Counted from the stretch's first letter, positions 8,232-16,496 are shown. The stretch is DNA of 64,000 nt from CAWDAQ01 sp963800325 (GCA_963800325.1 CAWDAQ010000006.1:186001-250000), one strand, 5' to 3'. Notes: generated by a model not told the origin, from the sequence alone. Translations and numbers: made by a program.

Positions 8232-9152
8232 TCAGACGGGGGGTGGGGGCACCCCGCGCTCGGCCCGGGCCGGAGGTCGGTCGCCCCGCAGGGCCGCGAC
8301 CATGTCGAGCACGCGACGGGTCGCCGGGACGTCGTGGGTGCGGAACACGGTCGCCCCCAGCCACGCGGCGACGGCGGTGGCGGCGAGCGACCCCTCGAGC
8401 CGCTCGGTGGGCGGGAGGTCGAGGGTCTCGCCGACGAAGTCCTTCCGGGAGATCGCCTGGAGCACCGGCAGCCCGAGGGCGACCAGGTCCCCGGTCCGCC
8501 GGACGAGCGTGAGCGAGTGCGCCGTGGTCTTCCCGAAGTCGAGCGTCGGGTCGAGCAGGATCCGCTCGTCCGGGACGCCGGCCGAGCGGGCCCGGGCGGC
8601 GCCGGCGGTCAGGGTACGCACCACGTCCGCGACGACCCCCTCCGGCTCGGGCGGGTAGGTGACCGCCACGGGGTCGGTCCGCGGGGGCAGTCCCCCCGTG
8701 TGCGACACGACGGTGCCCGCGCCGATGGCGGCCGCGACGTCGACGAGCCCGGGGTCGTGCCCTGCCCACGTGTCGTTCACGAGGTCGACGAGTCCCTCGG
8801 CGGACGCCGCGACCTCCGAGCGCCACGTGTCGAGGCTGAGGACGAGGTCCGGGTGGGCGGCGCGAGCCCACTCCAGCAGGGGCAGCACGCGCTCGCGCTC
8901 CCGACCGGGACCGACGGGCTCCCCCTCCTGCCCGGCCCGGACCCCGCCGATGTCGACGATGTCCGCGCCGGCCGCGACCGCCCCGTCGACCGCACGGCGG
9001 GCGCCGTCGAGGTCGGTGTGCCGGTTGCCGCTGAAGAAGGAGTCGGCGGTGCGGTTGACGATCGCCATGACCGCCGGGCGGGAGGCGTCGAAGCGCTGTC
9101 CCCGCAGCACGAGCGGCGCCGGCGTCGGGGGCTCGCCGGCTGGACCACTCAC
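8232..9152 (-). CDS. folP2: Dihydropteroate synthase homologue, FolP2 type
   Basis: A 306-residue DHPS-fold TIM barrel. It carries MAIVNRTADSFF where true FolP1 enzymes have MGIVNVTPDSFSDGG, and DIGGVRAGQEG where the active enzyme has DIGGESTRPG. These substitutions match the actinobacterial FolP2 branch; mycobacterial FolP2 is reported to lack DHPS activity. Other conserved parts are LILDP-like ILLDPTLDFGKT and QAISRKDFVGE. The start is GTG 9152. It stands alone rather than in a folate operon, which also argues against a housekeeping folate role. The true function of this branch is not established. Confidence 0.85.
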   Translation of the reverse strand: MSGPAGEPPTPAPLVLRGQRFDASRPAVMAIVNRTADSFFSGNRHTDLDGARRAVDGAVAAGADIVDIGGVRAGQEGEPVGPGRERERVLPLLEWARAAHPDLVLSLDTWRSEVAASAEGLVDLVNDTWAGHDPGLVDVAAAIGAGTVVSHTGGLPPRTDPVAVTYPPEPEGVVADVVRTLTAGAARARSAGVPDERILLDPTLDFGKTTAHSLTLVRRTGDLVALGLPVLQAISRKDFVGETLDLPPTERLEGSLAATAVAAWLGATVFRTHDVPATRRVLDMVAALRGDRPPARAERGVPPPPV

Positions 9153-9204
9153 GCCCTCATCGTCCCACCGACCCCCTCAGCCGACGCAGGCCGGCCGCGC
9201 CGGG

Positions 9205-9786
9205 TCAGGCGGGGAGGTCGTACCCCGAGGCGACGTCGAGGATCGTCGCGAACATCAGGTACATCAGCCAGAGGCCGGTGACGGTGTGCGCGACTCCGAG
9301 GAGCCGCTCGAAGGCCTCGATGCCGAGACCGACGAAGAACTCGGTGAAGTACACCGCCGTCAGGCCGAGGAACAGCAGCCCGACGGGCCACGCGCCCGCG
9401 CCGAAGAAGACGACCATCCCGGCGACCGAGAGGGTGCAGAACGCGACGGACATGCCCGCGTTGGTGCGGGGGTCGTTGCCCTGGAAGCGGTTCCAGCCGA
9501 GCGCGAACCAGTGGATGCCGTAGGCGCTGAACGCGACGGCGGCCATGTAGAGCGCCGCGTCGCTGGTGAAGACCTGGAACCACGTGAGCCCGACGAAGAG
9601 GATGACGCCGGTGACGAGCTGGCACAGGCCCGGGAGGAAGATCCCCCAGACCCCCATCGAGCGGTCGACGGCGGGGTCGCGTCGCGGGAATCCGAACAGC
9701 TCCTGCGGACCCCAGATGAGGTAGCCGGTGCCCAGGCCGAAGAAGCCGAGGGCGACCGGGAGGAACTGGGACTGGTCGAAAGACAT
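9205..9786 (-). CDS. Acetate-uptake-transporter-like membrane protein (GPR1/FUN34/YaaH)
   Basis: A 193-residue protein with six hydrophobic segments. The layout and motifs resemble the AceTr (SatP/YaaH) family: LPVALGFFGLGTGYLIW at the start, LPGLCQLVTGVILFVG, AFSAYGIHWFALGW (compare the family's AFTSYGxFW) and a C-terminal TGLWLMYL. The canonical family opening NPAPLGL is not preserved, so this is a divergent member, and acetate specificity is an inference. GGAGG lies 9 nt before the ATG. Immediately upstream is a long inverted repeat that shares a 16-bp motif with the LuxR ATPase gene near 31 kb. Confidence 0.6.
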   Translation of the reverse strand: MSFDQSQFLPVALGFFGLGTGYLIWGPQELFGFPRRDPAVDRSMGVWGIFLPGLCQLVTGVILFVGLTWFQVFTSDAALYMAAVAFSAYGIHWFALGWNRFQGNDPRTNAGMSVAFCTLSVAGMVVFFGAGAWPVGLLFLGLTAVYFTEFFVGLGIEAFERLLGVAHTVTGLWLMYLMFATILDVASGYDLPA

Positions 9787-9800
9787 GCGGTGTCGCCTCC

Positions 9801-9829
9801 GGGTAGGTGTGGATATCCCACACCTACCC
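9801..9829 (-). promoter_or_regulatory. Inverted-repeat operator candidate
   Basis: Arms gggtaggtgtg (9801-9811) and cacacctaccc (9819-9829), 15-43 nt before the start of the AceTr-like gene. The centre contains GTGGATATCCCACACC, found with one mismatch at 30981-30996 in front of the LuxR ATPase gene. The site lies just where a promoter or leader would be, suitable for a dimeric regulator. Confidence 0.65.
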
Positions 9830-9897
9830 GCGGGCGGGAAGTGAAATCCTCAACGACCCGGGGTCGCGGCGATCGATGCACTCTCGTGACCTGCGGC

Positions 9898-9979
9898 GGA
9901 GGGTGTGGGATTCGAACCCACGGAGCTCTCGCTCGGGCGCTTTCAAGGCGCCTGCACTCGGCCACTATGCGAACCCTCC
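9898..9979 (-). tRNA. tRNA-Ser (anticodon TGA)
   Basis: An 82-nt class II tRNA on the minus strand. Acceptor GGAGGGT/ACCCTCC, anticodon arm GGCGC-CTTGAAA-GCGCC giving anticodon TGA, a short variable arm, and T-arm GTGGGTTCGAATCCCAC. CCA is not encoded. It reads UCN serine codons. Confidence 0.96.
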
Positions 9980-10120
9980 ACGGGCAGCCGGGGCGCCAGG
10001 CGCCCCACCGCCGCGGGCGCCACGGTACCGAACCAGGGCGGGCGGCAGGCCGTGGCGCGAGCCGCGGCGGCGGACCCGGGGCAGACTCGGGGAGGAGGCC
10101 CGCCGCAGAGGAGGTGCGAG

Positions 10121-10660
10121 GTGGAGGGAGATCGCCAGCCCCCGCCCGAGGGCGCACGGGAGCGCGCGGCGCACGATGACCGGGCCGTCGACGCCTACCG
10201 TCGCGGCGGGGAGACCGACGCCGACCGGCTCGACCGGAACTGGAACGAGCTCCTCCAGGAGCTGCGCGTCACCCAGACCGGGGTGCAGATCCTCACCGGG
10301 TTCCTGCTCGCCATGCCGCTGCAGTCGAGGTTCGCCGACATCGACGACTTCGCGAGGCGGGTGTACGTCGTCGCGGTCTCGCTCGCGGTCCTCGCGACCG
10401 GGCTGCTCGTCGCGCCGGTGAGCATCCACCGCGTGTTCTTCCAGCGCCACCGCAAGGAGACCCTCGTCATGGTCGGGGACCGGCTCGCCAAGACCGGACT
10501 GGCCGTGCTCGCGCTCGCCGTGAGCAGTGCGACCACCCTGATCTTCGCCGTCGTCCTCGGACGGACGGCCGGACTCCTCGCCGGCGCCGTCACCCTCCTC
10601 GTGCTCGCCGGACTGTGGGCGGTCGTCCCGCTCGCCCTACGCGGGCGCCCCCCGGGGTGA
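10121..10660 (+). CDS. DUF6328-type membrane protein
   Basis: A 179-residue protein with four hydrophobic segments after a hydrophilic N-terminus. The stretch LLQELRVTQTGVQILTGFLL and the following VYVVAVSLAVLATGLL and APVSIHRVFF match the DUF6328 family, found mainly in actinobacteria and of unknown function. The start GTG 10121 is favoured by GAGGAGG 6 nt upstream; the frame is open further upstream into the tRNA-Ser region and should not be translated there. It is followed 41 nt later by another small membrane-associated protein. Confidence 0.8.
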   Translation: MEGDRQPPPEGARERAAHDDRAVDAYRRGGETDADRLDRNWNELLQELRVTQTGVQILTGFLLAMPLQSRFADIDDFARRVYVVAVSLAVLATGLLVAPVSIHRVFFQRHRKETLVMVGDRLAKTGLAVLALAVSSATTLIFAVVLGRTAGLLAGAVTLLVLAGLWAVVPLALRGRPPG

Positions 10661-10701
10661 GCGGCTAGGGTCGAAGCCTGACGAGCACGAGAGGAGCCCC
10701 C

Positions 10702-11040
10702 ATGAGCAAGCTGTCCTTCCTCGCCGGCGCCGCGGCCGGGTACGTCCTCGGCGCCCGCGCGGGGCACCAGCGGTACGAGCAGATCAAGCGCCAGACCCGG
10801 CGACTGTGGTCCAGCGACCCGGTCCAGTCCAAGGTCGGGGACGTCACCACGGCCGCGCGGACGAAGGCCGCCCCCTACGTCGCCGACGTCGTCAGCGACG
10901 CGGCGAAGACGGCGGGACGGAAGATGCGGGACGCCACCTCGAGCGAGGAGGACCTCCCCGAGACCCTCCACCGGGGCACCGACGGACACCTCCACGCCGA
11001 CACGACCGGCTTCGGCCCCGGCCCGGGCAAGCTCCCGTAG
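10702..11040 (+). CDS. Small YtxH-like membrane-anchored protein
   Basis: A 112-residue protein. Residues 1-20 (MSKLSFLAGAAAGYVLGARA) form a short glycine-zipper-like hydrophobic anchor, and the rest is amphipathic and Ala/Lys-rich (YEQIKRQTRRLW, VVSDAAKTAGRKMRDA). This pattern is common in actinobacterial YtxH-like proteins of unknown role in envelope or stress physiology. A GAGAGGAG ribosome site precedes the ATG. Confidence 0.75.
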   Translation: MSKLSFLAGAAAGYVLGARAGHQRYEQIKRQTRRLWSSDPVQSKVGDVTTAARTKAAPYVADVVSDAAKTAGRKMRDATSSEEDLPETLHRGTDGHLHADTTGFGPGPGKLP

Positions 11041-11202
11041 CCGACGGCGACCGCACCCCGGTCGCCGGACCCGAAGGCATCCGCGACGGAACCGACCCCG
11101 CGACGTATCAGCGACGGCCGCTCGCGCTCTTCCTCGGTGATCTGACCGTCACTACGCTGGAGTGCGCGCCTCGAGACCGGGGTGGGCTCCGAGGAGGTGC
11201 AC

Positions 11203-12759
11203 ATGCCGTCGCAGGTCCCTCACCCGGGTGCCGGCGCGGTGCGGGTCCTCAACCCCGCCACCGCCGTCCGGCTGCCCGGGCGACGCCCACCCGGGCCCAC
11301 GCTGTACGCCGGCGAGCGTCTGCTGCTCGAGGAGGCCGCCGCCCCCGGTGAGGCCGGTGCCGTGCGGTCCGAGCCGTCCGGCGTGCCGCGGCTACGGCCC
11401 CTGCTCGCCGAGCTCGGGGTCGACGTCGCCTCCGCCGACACCCCACCCGCGCTCCTGCGGCGGGCCGCCGCCGACCCGTCACCGGCCGCCTCGAGGATCC
11501 TCGACGAGGTCGGCCCCACCCCGCTCGACCTCGTCACGAGCGGGACCCGTCCCACCGCACCGCCGGACGCCTGGACGGTGCTCCAGCACGTCCGCAGCGC
11601 CGACGACGACCTCGCCCGCGGCATCGGCCTCGACCACGTCCTGCGCGCCTGCCCGTCCCTGACGGGCGTCGGGTACTGGGACGGCATCGGCTACTGGGAC
11701 GGGATCGGGTACTGGGACGGCATCGGCACCGGGTCCCCCGCGGAGTACGGCCGCCCCGGCCACGGCGGCCGCATGCCGGTGAGCCTGCGGCTCTCGAACC
11801 CGTCGGTGGACGTCGCCCGCGGCGCGCGCTCCCCGGTCGTCGCGCTCCCGGACACCGGGCTCGGCGCGCATCCGTGGTTCGACGACGACCCGTACGTCGT
11901 GCGGGACGTCGAGTACGCCGGGATCCGGATCGGCGGCGAGAACGCCGACGCCGGGGACGGCGTCGGGGACGAGCTCACCGGAGCCCTCGCCCGCCTCGCC
12001 GGCCACGGCACGTTCATCGCCGGGCTGGTCCGGCAGGGCTGCCCGGCGGCGACGATCCTCCCGGTCCCCGTGATGGCCGCCGACGGCAGCGTCCGCGAGA
12101 GCGACCTCCTGCACTGGCTCGGACTGCTCCTCCACCGGCACATCGCCGCCCAGGAGTCCGGCGACCCCGGCGGTGTCGTCGACGTGCTCTCGGTGTCGCT
12201 CGGGTACTACCACGAGGACCCCGAGGACGACCTCACCGACCGACGCTTCGCCCGGCTGTTCCGCGAGTTCGGCCGCCGCGGGGTCCTCGTCGTCGCCGCC
12301 GCCGGCAACGACGCGACCGCGGTCCCGATGCTCCCGGCCGGGCTCGCCGGCGCCGCGGCCCTGCCCCACACCCACGACGCGGTCCCCATGGTCTCGGTCG
12401 GGGCGCTCAACCCGGACGGGGAGACGGTCGCCCTGTTCTCCAACGACGGGGACTGGGTGCGCTCGTTCCGGCCCGGCGCCGCCGTCGTGAGCACCCTGCC
12501 GACGAGGTTCGACGCGGGCGGGGGTGCGACGGCCACGACCCGGTACGGCGGCCGGACCCGGCGGACCATCGACCCGGACGACTACCGCAGCGGCTTCGGG
12601 GTCTGGAGCGGCACCTCCTTCGCGGCGCCGATCCTCGCGGCGTCCCTCGCCCGGTGGGTCGCCGGCGCCGACGACGTCGAGGACGTCTCCCGCGAGGCCA
12701 TGGTGGCCCGCGCCTGGACCGCGCTGCACGACGAGCTGACGTGGACGAGGCCATCGTGA
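11203..12759 (+). CDS. Cytosolic subtilisin-like (S8) serine protease
   Basis: A 518-residue protease with no signal peptide. Residues 1-200 are an unrecognised N-terminal region ending in three copies of GYWDGI. The S8 domain covers about 205-500 with the triad Asp217 (VVALPDTGLG), His268 (AGHGTFIAGLV) and Ser472 (SGTSFAAPILAAS), plus the oxyanion-type Asn in VVAAAGND. ATG 11203 is chosen over an upstream GTG because GAGGAGG sits 5 nt before it. The stop overlaps the start of the sigma-factor gene (GTGA at 12756). It is the first gene of a four-gene operon with a sigma factor, a small protein and a TPR-CHAT protease. Substrates are unknown. Confidence 0.93.
   Translation: MPSQVPHPGAGAVRVLNPATAVRLPGRRPPGPTLYAGERLLLEEAAAPGEAGAVRSEPSGVPRLRPLLAELGVDVASADTPPALLRRAAADPSPAASRILDEVGPTPLDLVTSGTRPTAPPDAWTVLQHVRSADDDLARGIGLDHVLRACPSLTGVGYWDGIGYWDGIGYWDGIGTGSPAEYGRPGHGGRMPVSLRLSNPSVDVARGARSPVVALPDTGLGAHPWFDDDPYVVRDVEYAGIRIGGENADAGDGVGDELTGALARLAGHGTFIAGLVRQGCPAATILPVPVMAADGSVRESDLLHWLGLLLHRHIAAQESGDPGGVVDVLSVSLGYYHEDPEDDLTDRRFARLFREFGRRGVLVVAAAGNDATAVPMLPAGLAGAAALPHTHDAVPMVSVGALNPDGETVALFSNDGDWVRSFRPGAAVVSTLPTRFDAGGGATATTRYGGRTRRTIDPDDYRSGFGVWSGTSFAAPILAASLARWVAGADDVEDVSREAMVARAWTALHDELTWTRPS
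11671..11724 (+). repeat. Three 18-bp tandem repeats encoding GYWDGI
   Basis: Copies 11671-11688, 11689-11706 and 11707-11724 differ only at silent positions, so the hexapeptide GYWDGI is kept exactly. They lie between the N-terminal region and the S8 protease domain. Confidence 0.95.
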
Positions 12760-13337
12760 GCGCCGCCTCGGCCCCCGAGACCCTGAGCGCCCGTGCCGGC
12801 CGGGTCTTCGCGGCCTACCAGGCGGGTGAGCGGGAGCAGCTGAGCAGCCTCGTCGACGTCCTCACGCCGGTGCTCTGGCACACCGCGCGGGCGCAGAACG
12901 CCCCCACCGAGGTGGCCGAGGACGCCGTCCAGACCGCGTGGCTGCGCCTGGTCGACCACGCCGACGGGATCCACGAGCCGTCCGCGGTGCTCGCCTGGCT
13001 GGTCGTCACGGTCAAACGGGAGACGTGGCGGCTGCTGCGGGCGCGCGGGGGGCAGGTCGACCTCGAGTCCGCACCGGAGCCGGTCAGCCGCGACCCCGGC
13101 CCCGAGACCGAGACGATCCTCACCGAGCGCCAGCGCACCCTGTGGCACCACGTCCACCACCTGACCCCGCGCTGCCAGGAGCTGCTGCGCGTCATCGCCT
13201 TCGCCGACCGCCCCGACTACCGCTCGCTCGCGGAGGCCCTCGGGATGCCGGTCGGCAGCATCGGCCCCACCCGGGGCCGGTGTCTCGACAAGCTGAGGGC
13301 CTCCCTCGGCGCCGATCCGACTTGGGGGGGCTCATGA
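12756..13337 (+). CDS. Sigma-70 family (ECF-like) RNA polymerase sigma factor
   Basis: A 193-residue two-domain sigma factor. Region 2 (about 40-100) contains PTEVAEDAVQTAWLRLVDHA and VLAWLVVTVKRETWRLLR; region 4 (about 125-185) contains LTPRCQELLRVIAFADRPDYRSLAEAL followed by the helix-turn-helix MPVGSIGPTRGRCLDKLR. It begins with a GTG overlapping the protease stop and ends with an ATGA overlap into the next gene, so all are translationally coupled. No classical transmembrane anti-sigma factor is next to it; the small cytosolic protein downstream occupies that place. It probably autoregulates the operon. Confidence 0.9.
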   Translation: MSAASAPETLSARAGRVFAAYQAGEREQLSSLVDVLTPVLWHTARAQNAPTEVAEDAVQTAWLRLVDHADGIHEPSAVLAWLVVTVKRETWRLLRARGGQVDLESAPEPVSRDPGPETETILTERQRTLWHHVHHLTPRCQELLRVIAFADRPDYRSLAEALGMPVGSIGPTRGRCLDKLRASLGADPTWGGS

Positions 13338-13819
13338 ACGACGTCCCGGCCGTCTTCGACAGCCTTGACGACGACATCCTCGGCACGCTCCGGGACCTGC
13401 ACTCCCGGACCGACCCGGTGCCGTCGGGACTCACCGACCGGGTGAAGTTCGCACTGACCGTCCGCGAGCTGCACGCCGACGTCGCCGAGCTCGTCGCGCA
13501 GCCGCTCGCGGTGACCCGCGACGTCGGGACCGAACGCACCGACAGCATCACCTTCGGCCGGGGGTCGCTCAACCTCATGGTCGACGTCGCCCCGGCCGGA
13601 CCGGGGCATGCCCGGGTCGACGGCTGGGTCACCAGCGGTGGTGCGGTCGTCGAGGCGGTGACGCCGAGCGGGTCCATGACCGCGACCGCGGACCAGAACG
13701 GGCGTTTCGTCCTCGACAGGGTGCCCCACGGTCCGGTGTACTTCGTCATCCGGACCCGGGAGGCCGAGTCCCGAGGCGGCGGGGCCCGGCCCGTCGTCAC
13801 ACCGACCGTCGAGCTCTGA
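13334..13819 (+). CDS. Small protein with carboxypeptidase-regulatory-like beta domain
   Basis: A 161-residue cytosolic protein with no membrane segment. Residues 1-55 are charged and helical (LTDRVKFALTVRELHADVAEL). Residues about 90-145 look like a small beta-sandwich of the carboxypeptidase-regulatory type (VDGWVTSGGAVVEAV, then TATADQNGRFVLDRVPHG). It sits between the sigma factor and the TPR-CHAT protease, with an ATGA overlap at its start. By position it could restrain the sigma factor or be a protease substrate; neither is shown by sequence. The family is otherwise unrecognised. Confidence 0.75.
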   Translation: MNDVPAVFDSLDDDILGTLRDLHSRTDPVPSGLTDRVKFALTVRELHADVAELVAQPLAVTRDVGTERTDSITFGRGSLNLMVDVAPAGPGHARVDGWVTSGGAVVEAVTPSGSMTATADQNGRFVLDRVPHGPVYFVIRTREAESRGGGARPVVTPTVEL

Positions 13820-13861
13820 GGGGGGACCGTCCCCGAGACGGACCACACCGCCGACCGCCTC

Positions 13862-16486
13862 GTGCGCGAGGCGGCGGGCCTGCGCGCCCGGGCCGTGACC
13901 GAGAACTCGGCGGGCCGGCCCGCCGAGGCGGTCGCGCTGCTGCACCAGGCCCTCGGCGTGCTCGAGGGCCGGCCGCGCACGCGCGGCGGGGCCGCGACGG
14001 CCACGGAGGCGGACACCCTCCGCTTCCGGACCATGCTCACCCTGGCCCTGTCCGAGTTCGAGCTCGGCGGGCTCGCCGCCGCGGCCCCGGTCTTCGCCGC
14101 CGCACGGGGCCTCGCCGACTCCCTCCCCGGGGACGGCCTGCTGCCGCAGTGGCAGAGCCAGCACGGGCTCGTCGTCGCGCGCAGCGGCGACCTCGCGGCC
14201 GCCCGGGACGAGCTCGAGGCGGCGGTCGCGCGGCTCGACGCGTTCACCCCTCCCGAGCAGGTGTCGCTGCTGCTCAACCTCGGCATGCTCCGGGCCGAGG
14301 ACCGCACCCCGGGGCGGGCCGCCGAGCTGTTCCGCACGGCGGGGTCCCTCGCCGAGGAGCACGGCCTCACCCGGCAGCTGTTCATGGCCCGTCACAACGA
14401 GGGCTACGCGGCCTACCTCACCGGGGACCTGCCGCGGGCGCTGGCGCTCATGCGGGCCGCGGAGCAGGTGGAGGCCGACGTCTCCCTGGCCCCGGCGCTG
14501 CTCGACCACGGCCGGGCCCTGCTCGAGGCGGGCCTGCTCGGAGAGGCCGACGACACCCTCGGTCGCGCCGTCACCCTCAGCGTGGACCGCGGGCAGAGCC
14601 AGGTCCTCGGCGAGGTCCTGCTCGACCGGGCCCGCACCCGGCTCCTCCTGACCGACCTCGACTCCGCCGCCGACCTCGCCGAGCGGGCCCGGGAGCACTT
14701 CCAGGCGCGGGCCTCCCCCGCCCTCGCCGACCGGGCGCGGCTCGCGCTCCTCGACATCGCCCTCGCCCGCGGCCACGACCCGGCCTCGGTCCGCCAGGAC
14801 GCCGACCGGCTCACCGGCGCCGCCGAGGCCCGCGGCGACACCGAGCTCGCCGCCCGGGCGCGTCTCGTCGCCGCGGAGGCCGCGCTCGAGGGGGGCGAGG
14901 AGGACGTGGCCCGGGCCCGGGTGGACCGGCTGCCCCGCCGTCCGCCGACGCTGCTGCGGACCGCGCTCCAGCTGGCCTACGTCCGGGCACGGGCCGCCCA
15001 GGCGCGCGGGGACGCCGTCGCCTCGCGCCGCCTCGTGCGGGGCGGGGCCCGGGAGCTGACCCGGGGCCAGGCGATGAGCGCCAGCCTGGACCTGCGGGCC
15101 GCCCGTGCCCTGCACGGGGTGCGCCTGGCCGAGCTCGACCTCGAGCTCGCGATCCCGCGCGGCGTGACCGAGGTGCTCACCGCCCTCGAGCGCTGGACGG
15201 CGGCGACGAGCAGGCTGCCGACGGTCCGCCCACCCCGGGACGCGGAGGCCGCCTCCCTCTACGAAAGGCTCCGCCAACTGCGCGAACGGCTCCGTGAGCA
15301 GCCCGACGGGGACGCCGCCGCCCGGTGGCGGCGCGAGGCCCGGGGGCTGGAGCGACGGATCCGCGCCCACGACTGGACCCACGCCCACGACGACGTGCGG
15401 GGCCCGAGCGGCCCGGGCGGTGGGTCCGGGGGCGAGGCCGTCACGCGGGCGTCGCTGCGCCGGGCGCGCGGGGAGCTCACCGCGACCGGCCACGACCTGC
15501 TCTGGGTCTTCTCCCACGACGGCGACGTCTGGGGCCTGACGTTGCGGGGTGGCCGGGGCTCGCTGCACCGCCTGCTCTCCGAGGCCGAGGCCGAGGAGCT
15601 CGCCCGCCGGGTCCACGCCGACCTCCGGGCCACGGCCCGCCACCTGGGCAACCTGCGGGGCTTCGTCCTCGGGTCGCTCACCGAGGGCCTGGAGCGGGCC
15701 GACTCCGCCCTGGTCCGCCCGTGCGGCGTCGGGGACGCCCCCCTCGTCGTCGTCACCTGCCGGGCCCTGTCGACGCTGCCGTGGTCGATGCTCCCGTCGT
15801 TGCACGAGGTCCCGCTCACCCTCGCGCCCTCGCTGACCGGCTTCACCGCCCGCACCCGCCCGGCCGGGGGGTCCCCGCCGAGCGAGTGGACGACCGGCGG
15901 GCCCCGGGTGCACCTGGCCGCCGGCCCGCGGCTCCCGCGCTCCGGTGAGGAGGCCGACGGCATCGCGCGGGCGTGGCGGGCGGCCGGCGTCGAGGTCGGC
16001 AGCTCCGGCACCCGGGACGACCTCGTCGGTGCGCTCGGCCGGCCGGGCCTGGTCCACGTCGCCGCCCACGGCACCCACGAGCCGGACAGCCCCCTGTTCT
16101 CCTCGCTGCTGCTCGAGGACGGGCCGGTGTTCGCCCACGAGCTCCAGCCGCACGGGATCACGAGCGGGCACGTCGTGCTGTCCGCCTGCGACGTCGGCAA
16201 CGCGACGGTGCTGCCCGGGGAGGAGTCGCTCGGCATGGCACAGGCGATGCTCTCCCTCGGTGCCGGCTGCGTGGTCGCCGCCCTGTCGCCGGTCCCCGAC
16301 GACGTCGCCGCCGAGACGATGGTCCGCTACCACGCCGCCCTCGCGCGCGGCGCCGGCAGCGACGAGGCCCTCTCCGAGGCCCGGCTCGGCGGCGACCCCC
16401 TCGCGGGCAGCTTCGTCGCCATCGGCGGGCGGTGGCGCCGAGAGCAGGTTCGCCGGCGGCCACTCCTGAGCGCCACCTCCGGTTAA
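13862..16486 (+). CDS. TPR-CHAT caspase-like protease
   Basis: An 874-residue protein. The N-terminal half (about 1-430) is a helical TPR-like solenoid rich in Ala/Leu/Arg (for example RAVTENSAGRPAEAVALLHQ). A linker follows, and the C-terminal CHAT domain (about 600-870) has the catalytic dyad His736 (LVHVAAHGTHE) and Cys776 (HVVLSACDVGN), then the conserved GEESLGMAQAMLSLGAG. CHAT proteases are separase/caspase relatives. GTG 13862 has no ribosome site; a strong GAGGGGGGA lies at 13818-13826 but is followed by no usual start codon in frame, so the true start is uncertain. It is the last gene of the protease/sigma operon. Confidence 0.9.
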   Translation: MREAAGLRARAVTENSAGRPAEAVALLHQALGVLEGRPRTRGGAATATEADTLRFRTMLTLALSEFELGGLAAAAPVFAAARGLADSLPGDGLLPQWQSQHGLVVARSGDLAAARDELEAAVARLDAFTPPEQVSLLLNLGMLRAEDRTPGRAAELFRTAGSLAEEHGLTRQLFMARHNEGYAAYLTGDLPRALALMRAAEQVEADVSLAPALLDHGRALLEAGLLGEADDTLGRAVTLSVDRGQSQVLGEVLLDRARTRLLLTDLDSAADLAERAREHFQARASPALADRARLALLDIALARGHDPASVRQDADRLTGAAEARGDTELAARARLVAAEAALEGGEEDVARARVDRLPRRPPTLLRTALQLAYVRARAAQARGDAVASRRLVRGGARELTRGQAMSASLDLRAARALHGVRLAELDLELAIPRGVTEVLTALERWTAATSRLPTVRPPRDAEAASLYERLRQLRERLREQPDGDAAARWRREARGLERRIRAHDWTHAHDDVRGPSGPGGGSGGEAVTRASLRRARGELTATGHDLLWVFSHDGDVWGLTLRGGRGSLHRLLSEAEAEELARRVHADLRATARHLGNLRGFVLGSLTEGLERADSALVRPCGVGDAPLVVVTCRALSTLPWSMLPSLHEVPLTLAPSLTGFTARTRPAGGSPPSEWTTGGPRVHLAAGPRLPRSGEEADGIARAWRAAGVEVGSSGTRDDLVGALGRPGLVHVAAHGTHEPDSPLFSSLLLEDGPVFAHELQPHGITSGHVVLSACDVGNATVLPGEESLGMAQAMLSLGAGCVVAALSPVPDDVAAETMVRYHAALARGAGSDEALSEARLGGDPLAGSFVAIGGRWRREQVRRRPLLSATSG

Positions 16487-16489
16487 ACT
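16484..16489 (+). promoter_or_regulatory. -10 element TAAACT, leaderless geometry
   Basis: TAAACT overlaps the TAA stop of the TPR-CHAT gene and ends 7 nt before ATG 16497. This supports ATG 16497 rather than GTG 16491 as the start and suggests the glycopolymer genes have their own promoter. Confidence 0.6.
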
Positions 16490-16496
16490 CGTGTTC

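Noticed and set aside
7587..9979. tRNA-Ser genes as integration (att) sites of a mobile island
   Set aside because: No integrase gene, no repeated tRNA 3' fragment and no change in base composition were seen next to either tRNA.
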